Origin: an uncultured Verrucomicrobia subdivision 3 bacterium
Lineage (GTDB): Bacteria > Verrucomicrobiota > Verrucomicrobiia > Limisphaerales > UBA11358
Reading direction: 5' to 3'
NCBI GenBank assembly: GCA_903917705.1
Contig: CAIXBQ010000085.1
Location: forward strand, 1-64,000
Length of the DNA stretch: 64,000 bases
Under the pieces are notes generated by a model. The model worked only from the letters and a program-made list of their open reading frames with translations, made no database searches and was not told the DNA's origin. Below are positions 7,861 to 16,120 of the stretch, piece after piece; the first letter of the stretch is position 1; each line of letters opens with the position of its first letter. A program made the translations under genes and the position numbers.

Positions 7861-9945
7861 TTACTTCACCGCCAGAAAGCCGACGAGGGTGCAGGCAATG
7901 GCGATGAAGGCCGCCACCAGCGATTCCCCGGCGACCAAACCGGACGCGATGGGGATGGTGTAGGTGTCCGAGTTTTTCTGCGCGAGTTTCCGCCACCCGG
8001 CCACAATCACCGCCCCGATGATGAAAGAGAAGGCGTTTTGAAACGGCATCACCCACGCCAGGCCCAGCCCCATCGCCGACGGCATCCAGGGCTGCGCCTT
8101 GGGCCAGACTTTTTCAATCACCGGCAGCATCATGCCGATGAGCGCGCCAATGACGACGGCCCAGACCGCCGTCGCCGGCAGGGTGTGCGCGCCGTTGGTG
8201 AGCAGCTTGGCGACGGCATACCACATGTTCGTGGCGGGCGGGTTGTAGGCTTCGAGCGCCTCCTTGGTGGGCACCATGAGATACCACGCCGGCACCACGG
8301 CCACCACGCCGAAGAAGACGCCGTAAAATTGCGCGAGGAACTGCCGCCGCGGATTCGCGCCGAGCAGGTAGCCGCTTTTCAGATCGGTCAGCAGATCCGC
8401 CGCCGCGCCCGCCGCCGCCGCGGTGGTGCCGGCGGCCATCAGGTTGATCGTGGCCATTCCCTTGGCGCCGGGCAGCACGGAGTAAAGCAACTGCGTGACC
8501 TTGCCCATCGCGCCGATGGGGCCGGTGTCCGTCTCGCCCGTGGCGCGGCAGCAGACGAGGGACACGACGAACGAGAACGCCACGGAAATCAGGCCGAGCC
8601 ACACGGAGATGCCGAACGCATAGTATTGCACCACGAGCAGGCCAAGGGTGATGGGGATGAGGCCGATGATGAGCCAGGAGTTCGGCACTTCAATCGGGTC
8701 GACGGAATCGTGAATCGCGGCGCGCTCCTCTTTCTTGAACATCATGAACGCACGGACGACGGTGCGCCAGCCCAGCGCCACCTGCGTGAGGCTGGAGAAA
8801 ACCATGATGGCGGTGCCGCCCCAAAGCGCCCAGCGCTCCGGCTTGAATTCGCCGCCCTCTACATTGAACGACGGCACGAAGCCCGCCACGCCGGCGTTCA
8901 CCAAATCCTGATGCATTAGCCACGGCGTGATGACATAAGTCAGGAGCATCGCCCCGCCGAACATGGAAAGGGACACGCGCATCCCGGTGATCATGCCCGC
9001 GCCGATGAGCATGACACTCGGCTCGAAGCCGAGGCCGTTGATGTGGAGGCCGGTGGCGCGCACGGGATTCAGCCAGGCCGGGAAGTTCAGCAGGTCGGGC
9101 AGGTTCACCTTGTCCGCGGCTTTTTGAACCCAGCCGGAGACATGCTGGACACATTTCTCCAGCCAGCGGCAGCCCGCCGGACTGATCTTGCTCAGGAACG
9201 CCACCACCGGCGGCGAGAGATGCGACTTCTCCTTCAACAGATCAGCCAGCGTGCTGTAATTGTGCAGCACGCCGACGACCGCGCCGGCGCCGAGCGCGAT
9301 GAGCAGCGACCACGCCTGCTTGAGTGATTCGCCGCTCCGGGAATACAGGCTGCGCAGCGTCATCGCCGTGGCGATGCCGGACGGAAAGCGCAACTGCTCG
9401 TGGTTGATCATCTGCCGCTTCATCGGGATGGCGAGGAACACGCCCAGCACCGCCGTGAAAAAAACAAACGCCGTCACCGTCAACCATGGCTGGATGTCCA
9501 GCGTCCGGGTGCCGGGCAAGGCCATGAGCAGCAGCGCGCCGAGCGCGGTGCCCAGCGTCGCGCCGGTGGAGGAGCCGGCGGCGGTGGCGGTGGACTGCAT
9601 GCAGTTGTTTTCCAGAATGCTCATGCGCGTGACCTTGCCGCGGAAAATTTTGCAGATGGAATTCCAGACGATGAACGAGATGACGCACGCGGTGATGGAC
9701 ACGCCGAAGCTCCAGCCGATCTTCAGCGTGGTGTAGAGGTTGGAGACGGCGGTGAACATGCCCAGGATGCCGCCCATGAGGACGGCGCGCACGGTGAGCT
9801 GGCGCTGCGTGTCGCCGCGGTAACAGGTCTTGAGCCATTGCTGGTCCTTCTCCTCGGGCGTGCCGGTGAAGCCCGCCAGCGGGAGTTCAAACTCGGCGTC
9901 GGACTGGCCGGCTGGGCTGGTTTTGGGCGCGGAATCAGAATTCAC
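7861..9945 (-). CDS. OPT family oligopeptide transporter
   Basis: Large polytopic membrane protein (694 residues from GTG 9945) of the oligopeptide transporter family, which imports peptides or metal-chelate conjugates using a proton gradient. It has about 16 hydrophobic segments. Typical stretches are NLYTTLKIGWSFGVSI near the N-terminus, NNCMQSTATAAGSSTGATLGTALGALLLM, and the C-terminal GLVAGESLVAAFIAI. GTG 9945 is chosen because a TACGCT box ends 7 bases upstream; TTG 9963 is the alternative and adds six residues. It faces the POT gene across array 1 and belongs to the same physiological theme of peptide uptake. The substrate cannot be fixed from sequence. Confidence 0.92.
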   Translation of the reverse strand: MNSDSAPKTSPAGQSDAEFELPLAGFTGTPEEKDQQWLKTCYRGDTQRQLTVRAVLMGGILGMFTAVSNLYTTLKIGWSFGVSITACVISFIVWNSICKIFRGKVTRMSILENNCMQSTATAAGSSTGATLGTALGALLLMALPGTRTLDIQPWLTVTAFVFFTAVLGVFLAIPMKRQMINHEQLRFPSGIATAMTLRSLYSRSGESLKQAWSLLIALGAGAVVGVLHNYSTLADLLKEKSHLSPPVVAFLSKISPAGCRWLEKCVQHVSGWVQKAADKVNLPDLLNFPAWLNPVRATGLHINGLGFEPSVMLIGAGMITGMRVSLSMFGGAMLLTYVITPWLMHQDLVNAGVAGFVPSFNVEGGEFKPERWALWGGTAIMVFSSLTQVALGWRTVVRAFMMFKKEERAAIHDSVDPIEVPNSWLIIGLIPITLGLLVVQYYAFGISVWLGLISVAFSFVVSLVCCRATGETDTGPIGAMGKVTQLLYSVLPGAKGMATINLMAAGTTAAAAGAAADLLTDLKSGYLLGANPRRQFLAQFYGVFFGVVAVVPAWYLMVPTKEALEAYNPPATNMWYAVAKLLTNGAHTLPATAVWAVVIGALIGMMLPVIEKVWPKAQPWMPSAMGLGLAWVMPFQNAFSFIIGAVIVAGWRKLAQKNSDTYTIPIASGLVAGESLVAAFIAIACTLVGFLAVK

Positions 9946-10044
9946 GCGCCGGAGCGTAGGCAAGCGGGCTTGGGGGCGCGAGCCTTTTTGGCCGGAAATC
10001 GGCGCCGGCCCGCGCCGGGACGGCCGGATTTTCCAAGCCTGCGC

Positions 10045-10073
10045 TTGAGTCGCCCGACCGCGCCCCCTAAATT
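10045..10073 (+). promoter_or_regulatory. Promoter of the moxR-bat operon
   Basis: TTGAGT (10045-10050), an exact 17-base spacer and TAAATT (10068-10073) lie directly before the moxR start at 10082. The short distance (8 bases) implies a leaderless or near-leaderless transcript. No other good promoter was seen inside the operon, where genes overlap or abut. Confidence 0.6.
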
Positions 10074-10081
10074 AAACCGGC

Positions 10082-11062
10082 ATGAACGCCTCGTTGAAAG
10101 ACCAAGTCGCGCAGACCTCCGCCTGGATCGGCAAGCTGCGCGAGGAAATCGCCCACGTCATCGTCGGCCAGGAACAACTCGTGGACCGCCTCCTCGTCGG
10201 CCTGCTCGCCAACGGCCACGTCCTGCTCGAAGGCGTGCCCGGCCTCGCCAAGACGCTCTCGGTCCGCACGCTCGCGGCGGCGGTGCAGGCGAATTTCCAC
10301 CGCATCCAGTTTACGCCCGACCTGCTGCCGGCGGACATCGTCGGCACGCTGATTTACAATCCGCAGGATTCGAAATACCACGCCACGCGCGGCCCGATCT
10401 TTGCCAACTTCGTCCTCGCCGACGAAATCAACCGCGCGCCGGCCAAGGTCCAAAGCGCGCTGCTCGAAGCCATGCAGGAGCGGCAGGTCACGCTCGGCGG
10501 CGAGACGATGAAGCTGCCGTCGCCCTTCCTCGTGCTGGCGACGGAAAACCCAATCGACCAGGAAGGCACCTATCCGCTGCCCGAGGCGCAGGTGGACCGC
10601 TTCATGTTCAAGGTGATCCTGGATTACCCGAACGAGGCCGAGGAGCGGAAGATTCTGGATCGCATGGCGTTCACCAGCCCGGAGCAGCCGGTCAAGCCGG
10701 TCGTCTCGCTGGAAGAGATTCTCCAGACGCGCAAGCTCGTGGATCAGATTCACGTGGACGACAAGATCCGCGATTACATCGTGAAGATCGTGTTCGCCAC
10801 GCGCAAGCCGCAGGACTTCAAGCTGGATGTGAAGCATTTCATCCAGTTCGGCGCATCGCCGCGCGCAACCATCTTCCTGACGCTCGCCGCCAAGGCGTGG
10901 GCGCTGCTGCAGGGCCGCGACTATGTGATCCCCGAGGACGTGAAAAACATCGGCCCCGACGTGCTGCGCCACCGCATCATCCTGACCTACGAGGCCGAGG
11001 CGCAGGCGGTGACGACCGACGCGATCATCAAGAAGGTGTTCAACGCCGTGCCCGTGCCGTGA
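10082..11062 (+). CDS. moxR: MoxR-type AAA+ ATPase
   Basis: AAA+ ATPase of the MoxR branch (326 residues). These act as chaperone-like maturation factors for partner von Willebrand factor A proteins. Walker A is GVPGLAKT at 51-58, Walker B is VLADEINRAP at 111-120, and sensor 1 is in VLATENPIDQEGTYPLPEAQ, a hallmark of the family. It opens the Bat operon, upstream of DUF58, BatA and BatB proteins, which are its expected clients. The gene has its own promoter-like boxes just upstream. Family assignment is firm; the precise biochemical role is known only in outline for the family. Confidence 0.95.
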   Translation: MNASLKDQVAQTSAWIGKLREEIAHVIVGQEQLVDRLLVGLLANGHVLLEGVPGLAKTLSVRTLAAAVQANFHRIQFTPDLLPADIVGTLIYNPQDSKYHATRGPIFANFVLADEINRAPAKVQSALLEAMQERQVTLGGETMKLPSPFLVLATENPIDQEGTYPLPEAQVDRFMFKVILDYPNEAEERKILDRMAFTSPEQPVKPVVSLEEILQTRKLVDQIHVDDKIRDYIVKIVFATRKPQDFKLDVKHFIQFGASPRATIFLTLAAKAWALLQGRDYVIPEDVKNIGPDVLRHRIILTYEAEAQAVTTDAIIKKVFNAVPVP

Positions 11063-11070
11063 AAACTTAA

Positions 11071-11520
11071 ATGAATACTGGCATGAGCGTTGAAGCGCGG
11101 ATTCTCGAAGGTTCGCTATGGCTGATATTGGCTGCTGTCTTTGGCATTGCGGGTTTCTTTATCGCCCGGCGCTATTTCAAAATAAGGTCTTCAGGATGTG
11201 TGGCTGAAGGGGTCATTGTTGGCCAGGACCAGAGGCAGGCAGATTTCGCCCCCTGTTTCTTCCCGAAAGTTGAATATCAAACTTCTGACAATGAGAAGGT
11301 CATATTTACAGCCAGCGCCGGCAGCGGCAAACCCGCTCCCGTCGGCCGCAGGGTGAAAGTGATTTATTCGTCTTCAGATCCGGACGCAGCGGACATCAAA
11401 ACAACCTGCCGGATACCGTTCATGGCCATGGTCATGTTTTTATTCATGATTGGCTTTTTCGGAATGGCGCTGGTTTATTATGCTGGTCTTGCCGGTCCGA
11501 TGACAATTCAAAGCCAGTAA
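11071..11520 (+). CDS. DUF3592-like membrane protein
   Basis: Small protein (149 residues) with one membrane segment near each end (about 15-34, SLWLILAAVFGIAGFFIARR; about 112-138, PFMAMVMFLFMIGFFGMALVYY) and an extracytoplasmic beta-rich domain between them (VEYQTSDNEKVIFTASAGS, GRRVKVIYSSSDPDAADI), the layout of DUF3592. Its base composition is clearly less GC-rich than the flanking moxR and DUF58 genes, and this family is not a usual member of bat operons, so it looks like an insertion. Spacing to both neighbours is 6-8 bases, so it is transcribed with them. Function unknown. Confidence 0.75.
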   Translation: MNTGMSVEARILEGSLWLILAAVFGIAGFFIARRYFKIRSSGCVAEGVIVGQDQRQADFAPCFFPKVEYQTSDNEKVIFTASAGSGKPAPVGRRVKVIYSSSDPDAADIKTTCRIPFMAMVMFLFMIGFFGMALVYYAGLAGPMTIQSQ

Positions 11521-11526
11521 CGCCAA

Positions 11527-12480
11527 ATGACCGTCACCGAACTGCTCGAATCCGTCCGCCGGGTGGAGGTGCGCACCAACCGCCTCGTGAATGACACGAT
11601 GGTCGGCGCGTACTTGAGCCACTTCAAGGGGCGCGGCATGGACTTTGAGGAACTCCGCGAATACATCCCCGGCGACGACGTGCGCGACATCGATTGGAAT
11701 GTCACGCATCGCCTCGGCCGCGTGTTCGTGAAACGCTTTCGCGAGGAGCGCGAACTCACCGCCGTCCTGGCCGTGGATGTTTCCGCGTCGTCCAGCTTCG
11801 GTTCGGCCAGCCGCACCAAGCGCGAGTTCGCCTCCGAGATCGCCGCCACGCTCGCGATGTCCGCCGCCCGGAACGGCGACAAGGTTGCCCTGCTGCTCTT
11901 CACCGACCAGGTGGAGTTGTTTGTCCCGCCGCGCAAAGGCCGCCGCCACATCCTCCGGCTCGTTCGCGAGATGCTGATGTTCAAACCGGGCCGCCGCGGC
12001 ACGAACATTTCCAGCGCGCTCGGGTTTCTGAACCATGTCCTGCACCGCCGCGCCATCGTGTTCCTGCTGACGGACTTTTTGCACACCGATGCCGGTGGGG
12101 CGAGTGTCTCCGCGGCCCGGCCCGGCCCTGGCCCCGCCTCGCGAAACAGCACCGGGCGCGATGTGATTCAAGAGCTCGGCCTGACCAACACGCGGCACGA
12201 TGTCGTCTGCCTGCATTTGCACGACCCGCGCGAGAGCACGCTGCCGGACGCCGGCTTGCTCACGGTGGAAGATGCCGAGACCGGCGAACTGCTAGAACTG
12301 GATTCCACGCGCGCCGCCGTGCGCGAGCGTTTTGCCGGCGTCAATGCGGAGCGGTTGGCGGAACTGGACCGGGCGCTGATCCGCACCGGCGTGGACACGC
12401 TGCGGCTGAACACGACCGAGCCGTTTGCGCCCGTGCTGCAACGATTCTTTGAAATCCGCCGGGGCCGGCGGCGCGGATAA
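11527..12480 (+). CDS. DUF58 protein (Bat operon)
   Basis: Cytoplasmic DUF58 protein with a von Willebrand A-like fold (317 residues). The diagnostic block is REYIPGDDVRDIDWNVTHRLGRVFVKRFREERE (about residues 44-77 as a whole), and the MIDAS-like start is LAVDVSASSSFGS. Such proteins pair with MoxR ATPases. A stretch rich in P, A, G and S around residues 190-215 (about ARPGPGPASRNSTG) is a variable insertion within the A domain. It lies between the DUF3592 gene and the DUF4381 gene and is co-transcribed with them. Confidence 0.9.
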   Translation: MTVTELLESVRRVEVRTNRLVNDTMVGAYLSHFKGRGMDFEELREYIPGDDVRDIDWNVTHRLGRVFVKRFREERELTAVLAVDVSASSSFGSASRTKREFASEIAATLAMSAARNGDKVALLLFTDQVELFVPPRKGRRHILRLVREMLMFKPGRRGTNISSALGFLNHVLHRRAIVFLLTDFLHTDAGGASVSAARPGPGPASRNSTGRDVIQELGLTNTRHDVVCLHLHDPRESTLPDAGLLTVEDAETGELLELDSTRAAVRERFAGVNAERLAELDRALIRTGVDTLRLNTTEPFAPVLQRFFEIRRGRRRG

Positions 12481-12481
12481 A

Positions 12482-13123
12482 ATGGAAATGAACCTTCAGC
12501 CTTCAACCTGCAACGCCCAACGCCCCGGTAATCGGCGGATGCGTGGAGCCGTTGAGGGTTCGATGATTTTCCTTTTGTTGACGCTGCCGCCGGGTGCCCA
12601 AGCCGACACCAACGCTCTGCCTGATCTGGCGCCGGCCTACCCCGAACTGCCTGCGACGTTTTGGGAGCAGCATGAAGCCGCCGTCATCGTGGCGGGTTTG
12701 GCATTCCTTGCCGTTGTGATTCTGCTCTGGCGCGTGCTGTTTCGGCCGGGGGCGAAGGCGGTGCTGCCGCCGGAAGTTCTGGCGCGCGACGCCCTGGCCA
12801 AAGTGTTGCGCCAGCCCGAGGACGGAAACCAGTTGAGCGGGGTCTCGCAAGTTCTCCGTCGCTATCTGGTGTCCGCCTTTGCCTTGCCGCCCGGTGAGAT
12901 GACCACCGCGGAGTTTTGCGCCGTGCTCGCCGGCCATGAACCGCTCGGCGCGGAGTTGGCCCGGGGCATTGCCGGTTTTCTGCATGAATGTGATGAGCGG
13001 AAATTTTCTGCGTCGCCCGCCGCCGCCCCGCTCCAGGCCGCCGCCCGCGCGCTGGAGTTCGTTGCCCTTTCTGAAAAGCGTCGCGCCGGACTGCGCGCCC
13101 CGATTCCCGCAGCAGACCCATGA
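12482..13123 (+). CDS. DUF4381-like Bat operon membrane protein
   Basis: Protein of 213 residues beginning one base after the DUF58 stop. It has a signal-like N-terminus (MIFLLLTLPPGAQA), then a membrane segment (AAVIVAGLAFLAVVILLWRVLF) and a cytosolic helical part with DALAKVLRQPEDGNQLSGVSQVLRRYLVSAFALPPGEMTTAEF, a pattern of DUF4381 proteins that sit in bat operons. It probably takes part in the same envelope complex as BatA and BatB; this is inferred from position. The stop overlaps the batA start by 4 bases. A start further upstream would overlap DUF58 and is not favoured. Confidence 0.75.
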   Translation: MEMNLQPSTCNAQRPGNRRMRGAVEGSMIFLLLTLPPGAQADTNALPDLAPAYPELPATFWEQHEAAVIVAGLAFLAVVILLWRVLFRPGAKAVLPPEVLARDALAKVLRQPEDGNQLSGVSQVLRRYLVSAFALPPGEMTTAEFCAVLAGHEPLGAELARGIAGFLHECDERKFSASPAAAPLQAAARALEFVALSEKRRAGLRAPIPAADP

Positions 13124-14160
13124 ACGGCGAATTTGAATTTCAATATCCGTGGCTGCTGGCCCTGCTCGGCCTGCTGCCGGTTTATGCGCTGCTGCGCGGC
13201 AAGGCCGGCAAGCTGTCGGCGCTGACCTTTTCCAGCGCGGACATCGCGCGGGCGGCGGGCGTCAAGGCCCGCGCGGCGGCGGGCAGCTTCATGTTTTTTC
13301 TCCGGTTGCTCGCCGTGGCCTTCAGCATTGTCGCGCTGGCCGGGCCGCGGCTGGCGAATTATCACGTCGAGACCGAGACGCCGGGCATCGACATTATGCT
13401 GGTGCTGGATCTGTCGTGGTCCATGTCGGCGATTGACATGGGCAAGCCGGCGGAAAAATTATCCCGCTTCGCCATCGCCTCCGGCGTGCTGAAAGATTTC
13501 ATCCAGAAGCGCCCCAATGACCGCATCGGCCTGATCGCGTTTTCCGGCGTGCCGTACCTGGCCAGCCCGCTCACGCTGAACCACGACTGGCTCGTCGAAA
13601 ATCTCCAGCGGCTGCACGTCGGCATCATTTCCGACCTGGGCACCGCCATCGGCGATGCGGTGGCGGTCGCCGCCAAACGGCTCAAGGCCGTGCCGAACAG
13701 CAAGAGCCGCATCATGATTTTGCTGACCGATGGCGACAACAATCTGGGCAAGATCGATCCGCTGCCCGCCGCGCAGCTGGCGGCCGCGCTGGGCGCAAAA
13801 ATCTACGCCATCGGCATCGGCATCGAGGCGCCGTGCAACATGCCCGCGTTCGATGCGTCGACGGGCAAATTCCAGCTCGACGCGAACGGCAACGTCATCC
13901 CCACGCTGCTGCTGCAGCCGGCCAATTATACCGTGCTGGGCAAAATGGCCGCGCTGTCCGGCGGTCAGTTTTATCGCGCCACCAACCAGCGCGAGCTGCA
14001 AAGCATATACAACCAGATCGACCGCCTGGAAAAATCCGAGGTGAAGCTGCGGCGCTTCGCGACCTATGAGCCGCTGTTTGCATGGCCGCTGCTGGCCGCC
14101 CTCGGCTGGCTGGCGGTGGAATTGATCCTGGCGAACACGAGATATCGCCGCGTGCCGTGA
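13120..14160 (+). CDS. batA: BatA: membrane-anchored VWA protein
   Basis: Aerotolerance-type protein (346 residues) with two N-terminal membrane helices (about 9-26 and 57-76), a von Willebrand A domain at about 90-300 facing the periplasm, and a C-terminal membrane helix (PLFAWPLLAALGWLAVELILA). The metal site DxSxS is D97-S99-S101 (DLSWSMS), with the later TDGDN. The start overlaps the DUF4381 stop and the stop overlaps the batB start by one base, so translation is coupled. Bat proteins form an envelope complex linked in other bacteria to stress tolerance; the mechanism is not settled. Confidence 0.92.
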   Translation: MNGEFEFQYPWLLALLGLLPVYALLRGKAGKLSALTFSSADIARAAGVKARAAAGSFMFFLRLLAVAFSIVALAGPRLANYHVETETPGIDIMLVLDLSWSMSAIDMGKPAEKLSRFAIASGVLKDFIQKRPNDRIGLIAFSGVPYLASPLTLNHDWLVENLQRLHVGIISDLGTAIGDAVAVAAKRLKAVPNSKSRIMILLTDGDNNLGKIDPLPAAQLAAALGAKIYAIGIGIEAPCNMPAFDASTGKFQLDANGNVIPTLLLQPANYTVLGKMAALSGGQFYRATNQRELQSIYNQIDRLEKSEVKLRRFATYEPLFAWPLLAALGWLAVELILANTRYRRVP

Positions 14161-15188
14161 TGAACCTTGCCGATTTTCATTTTGCCGAACCGAGCTGGCT
14201 CTGGCTGGCGCTGGTTGCGCCGGTTTTGCTGGCGTGGCTGCACCGGCGGGCTGCGCAGGCCCGGCGCGAGCAACTCGCGCGGATGGCGTCGCCGCACTTC
14301 GTGAGGGAGCTGACCGCGTCGCACAGTCCGGCGCGGCGGAATTTCAAAAGCCTTTTGCTGCTCGCGGCGCTGGCCCTGGCCGGCCTGGCCCTGGCGCGCC
14401 CGCAATGGGGCCGCGTCGAGACGGGGAAGGCGTGGCTGGGCGAGGATGTCGTGTTTGTGCTGGATTGCTCGCTGAGCATGACCACCAGCGACGTTTTGCC
14501 GGACCGGATGCAGCGGGCGAAATTTGCGATGCTGGATTTCGTGCGGCGGCAGAGCCACGGCCGGGTCGGCCTCGTGGCGTTTGCCGGCAGCGCGTTCATT
14601 CAATGCCCGCTGACCTTTGATGCGGATGCCTTCGAGGAAACGCTTCTGTCCGTGGATGCCAAAACGATTCCGGTCGCCGGCACGGACATCGGCCGCGCGC
14701 TCAACGAAGCCTATCGCGCCATGGACAAGTCCAGCCGCCACAAGATGGTCGTGCTGGTGACGGATGGCGAAGACCTGGAAAAGTCCGGCATCGTGGTCGC
14801 CCGGAATCTGGCGACGAACGGCATGGTGATCTTCGCCATCGGCGTCGGCACGCCGGCGGGGAAAGAGATTCAAACGGTCAACGTCGCCGGCCAGCCGGAG
14901 CTCGTCCGCGATGCGAAGGGCGAAATCGTCCACAGCCGGCTTGACGAAACGACGCTCCGCCAGATCGCCGAGGTCACGGGCGGCAGTTACTATCCGCTGG
15001 GCGTTTTGGGCGACGGCCTGAACAAGGTGCGCTCGGCGATTCACGCGCTGGACAGCGTCAGCGGTCGGCGGTCGTCCGCCCGGAATGGCGTGGACCGCTT
15101 CCACTGGCTGATCGGCGCCATGCTGGTGCTGCTGGTCACCGAATCGCTCGTCGGCACCCGGCGAAGGAATATTCCACCTCCGGCATGA
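14160..15188 (+). CDS. batB: BatB: membrane-anchored VWA protein
   Basis: Paralogue of BatA (342 residues) with the same plan: N-terminal membrane helices (WLWLALVAPVLLAWL; SLLLLAALALAGLALA), von Willebrand A domain with MIDAS D102-S104-S106 (DCSLSMT) and TDGED, and a C-terminal membrane helix (FHWLIGAMLVLLVTESLV). The ATG at 14160 shares one base with the batA stop (TGATGA). The C-terminus overlaps the next gene by 4 bases. It likely forms a complex with BatA. A longer frame begins inside batA but has no signal and is rejected. Confidence 0.92.
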   Translation: MNLADFHFAEPSWLWLALVAPVLLAWLHRRAAQARREQLARMASPHFVRELTASHSPARRNFKSLLLLAALALAGLALARPQWGRVETGKAWLGEDVVFVLDCSLSMTTSDVLPDRMQRAKFAMLDFVRRQSHGRVGLVAFAGSAFIQCPLTFDADAFEETLLSVDAKTIPVAGTDIGRALNEAYRAMDKSSRHKMVVLVTDGEDLEKSGIVVARNLATNGMVIFAIGVGTPAGKEIQTVNVAGQPELVRDAKGEIVHSRLDETTLRQIAEVTGGSYYPLGVLGDGLNKVRSAIHALDSVSGRRSSARNGVDRFHWLIGAMLVLLVTESLVGTRRRNIPPPA

Positions 15189-16114
15189 AGTTCCCCACGA
15201 TCATCAAGCAATTCGTGCTGCCGCTCGCGCTGGCGCTGGGTGGTCGCGCCTTGGCGGCGGACGAGACGAACGCCGTGGCGCCGGCGACGGGTCGGGATTT
15301 TTACAATGCGGGGACGAAGCTGCTGGCCGGGAAAAAATATGCGGATGCGGAAAAGATGTTCCAGTCCGCGCTCGCCGCGCAGGACGAAAAGGTCCAGCCG
15401 TCGGCGCTGTACAATCTCGGTCATGCGCGGTTCGACGAGGGTGCCGGGCTGTTGAAAAAGGGGCCGGATGCGCAGAAGCTTAACGCGCAGGGAAACGCGG
15501 CGCTGGCGGCGGGCGAACACGCGATCCATGAGTCGGAAGCCGCGCTGCAGGACGCCCGGATCGACAAGCTGGTGTCCGCGTATCTCGAGGGCCGCGGAGC
15601 GCGGCACGATCTGCGTGATGCGGAAAAAGCCGTGCAGTCGGCGATGGAAACCTACGGGAAAACCCTGCTCGAGTGGCAGCGCGCGGCGGAGGATTTCAAG
15701 GGCGTGGCCGAATTGCATCCGGCCGACACGAACGCCGTCTGGAATGCGAAGATCGTGGATCGCAGCATTGCCAACCTTGTGGACAGCGTGCGCCGCATGC
15801 AGGAGATGTCGGGCCGGATGGGCCGGCAGCGGCAGGACCTGGGCAAGCTGCTGAGCAAGCTCAAGGGCCAGATCCCCGCGCCGGATGCGCCGCCCGGCGC
15901 CGCCGGCGATGAGGACGAGGACGATGTGCAGCCGGGGTCGCTGGCGGGCCAGAAGGAAAACGCCTCGCACGAGGGCGACCAGATGCAGATTCCGATTTCG
16001 CCGGAGGCGGCCGGCCAGATTCTCAACGGCCTTTCGCTCGACGGCAGCCGCCGCCTGCCGATGAGCGACAAGCAGGGCGCACCGGCAAAGGAAAAAACCG
16101 GACGCAACTGGTGA
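15185..16114 (+). CDS. BatC-like periplasmic TPR protein
   Basis: Exported protein (309 residues) with a signal peptide ending near ALAADE and tetratricopeptide-like helices at about 37-85 (FYNAGTKLLAGKKYADAEKMFQSAL; ALYNLGHARFDEGAGLL) and 160-185. The C-terminal third is acidic and low in complexity (GDEDEDDVQPGS), then carries ISPEAAGQILNGLSLDGSRRLP, resembling the tail of BatC/E proteins that is thought to bind partners. It is translationally coupled to batB. Assignment as BatC rests on position and TPR content. Confidence 0.75.
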   Translation: MKFPTIIKQFVLPLALALGGRALAADETNAVAPATGRDFYNAGTKLLAGKKYADAEKMFQSALAAQDEKVQPSALYNLGHARFDEGAGLLKKGPDAQKLNAQGNAALAAGEHAIHESEAALQDARIDKLVSAYLEGRGARHDLRDAEKAVQSAMETYGKTLLEWQRAAEDFKGVAELHPADTNAVWNAKIVDRSIANLVDSVRRMQEMSGRMGRQRQDLGKLLSKLKGQIPAPDAPPGAAGDEDEDDVQPGSLAGQKENASHEGDQMQIPISPEAAGQILNGLSLDGSRRLPMSDKQGAPAKEKTGRNW

Positions 16115-16120
16115 ACTAAA

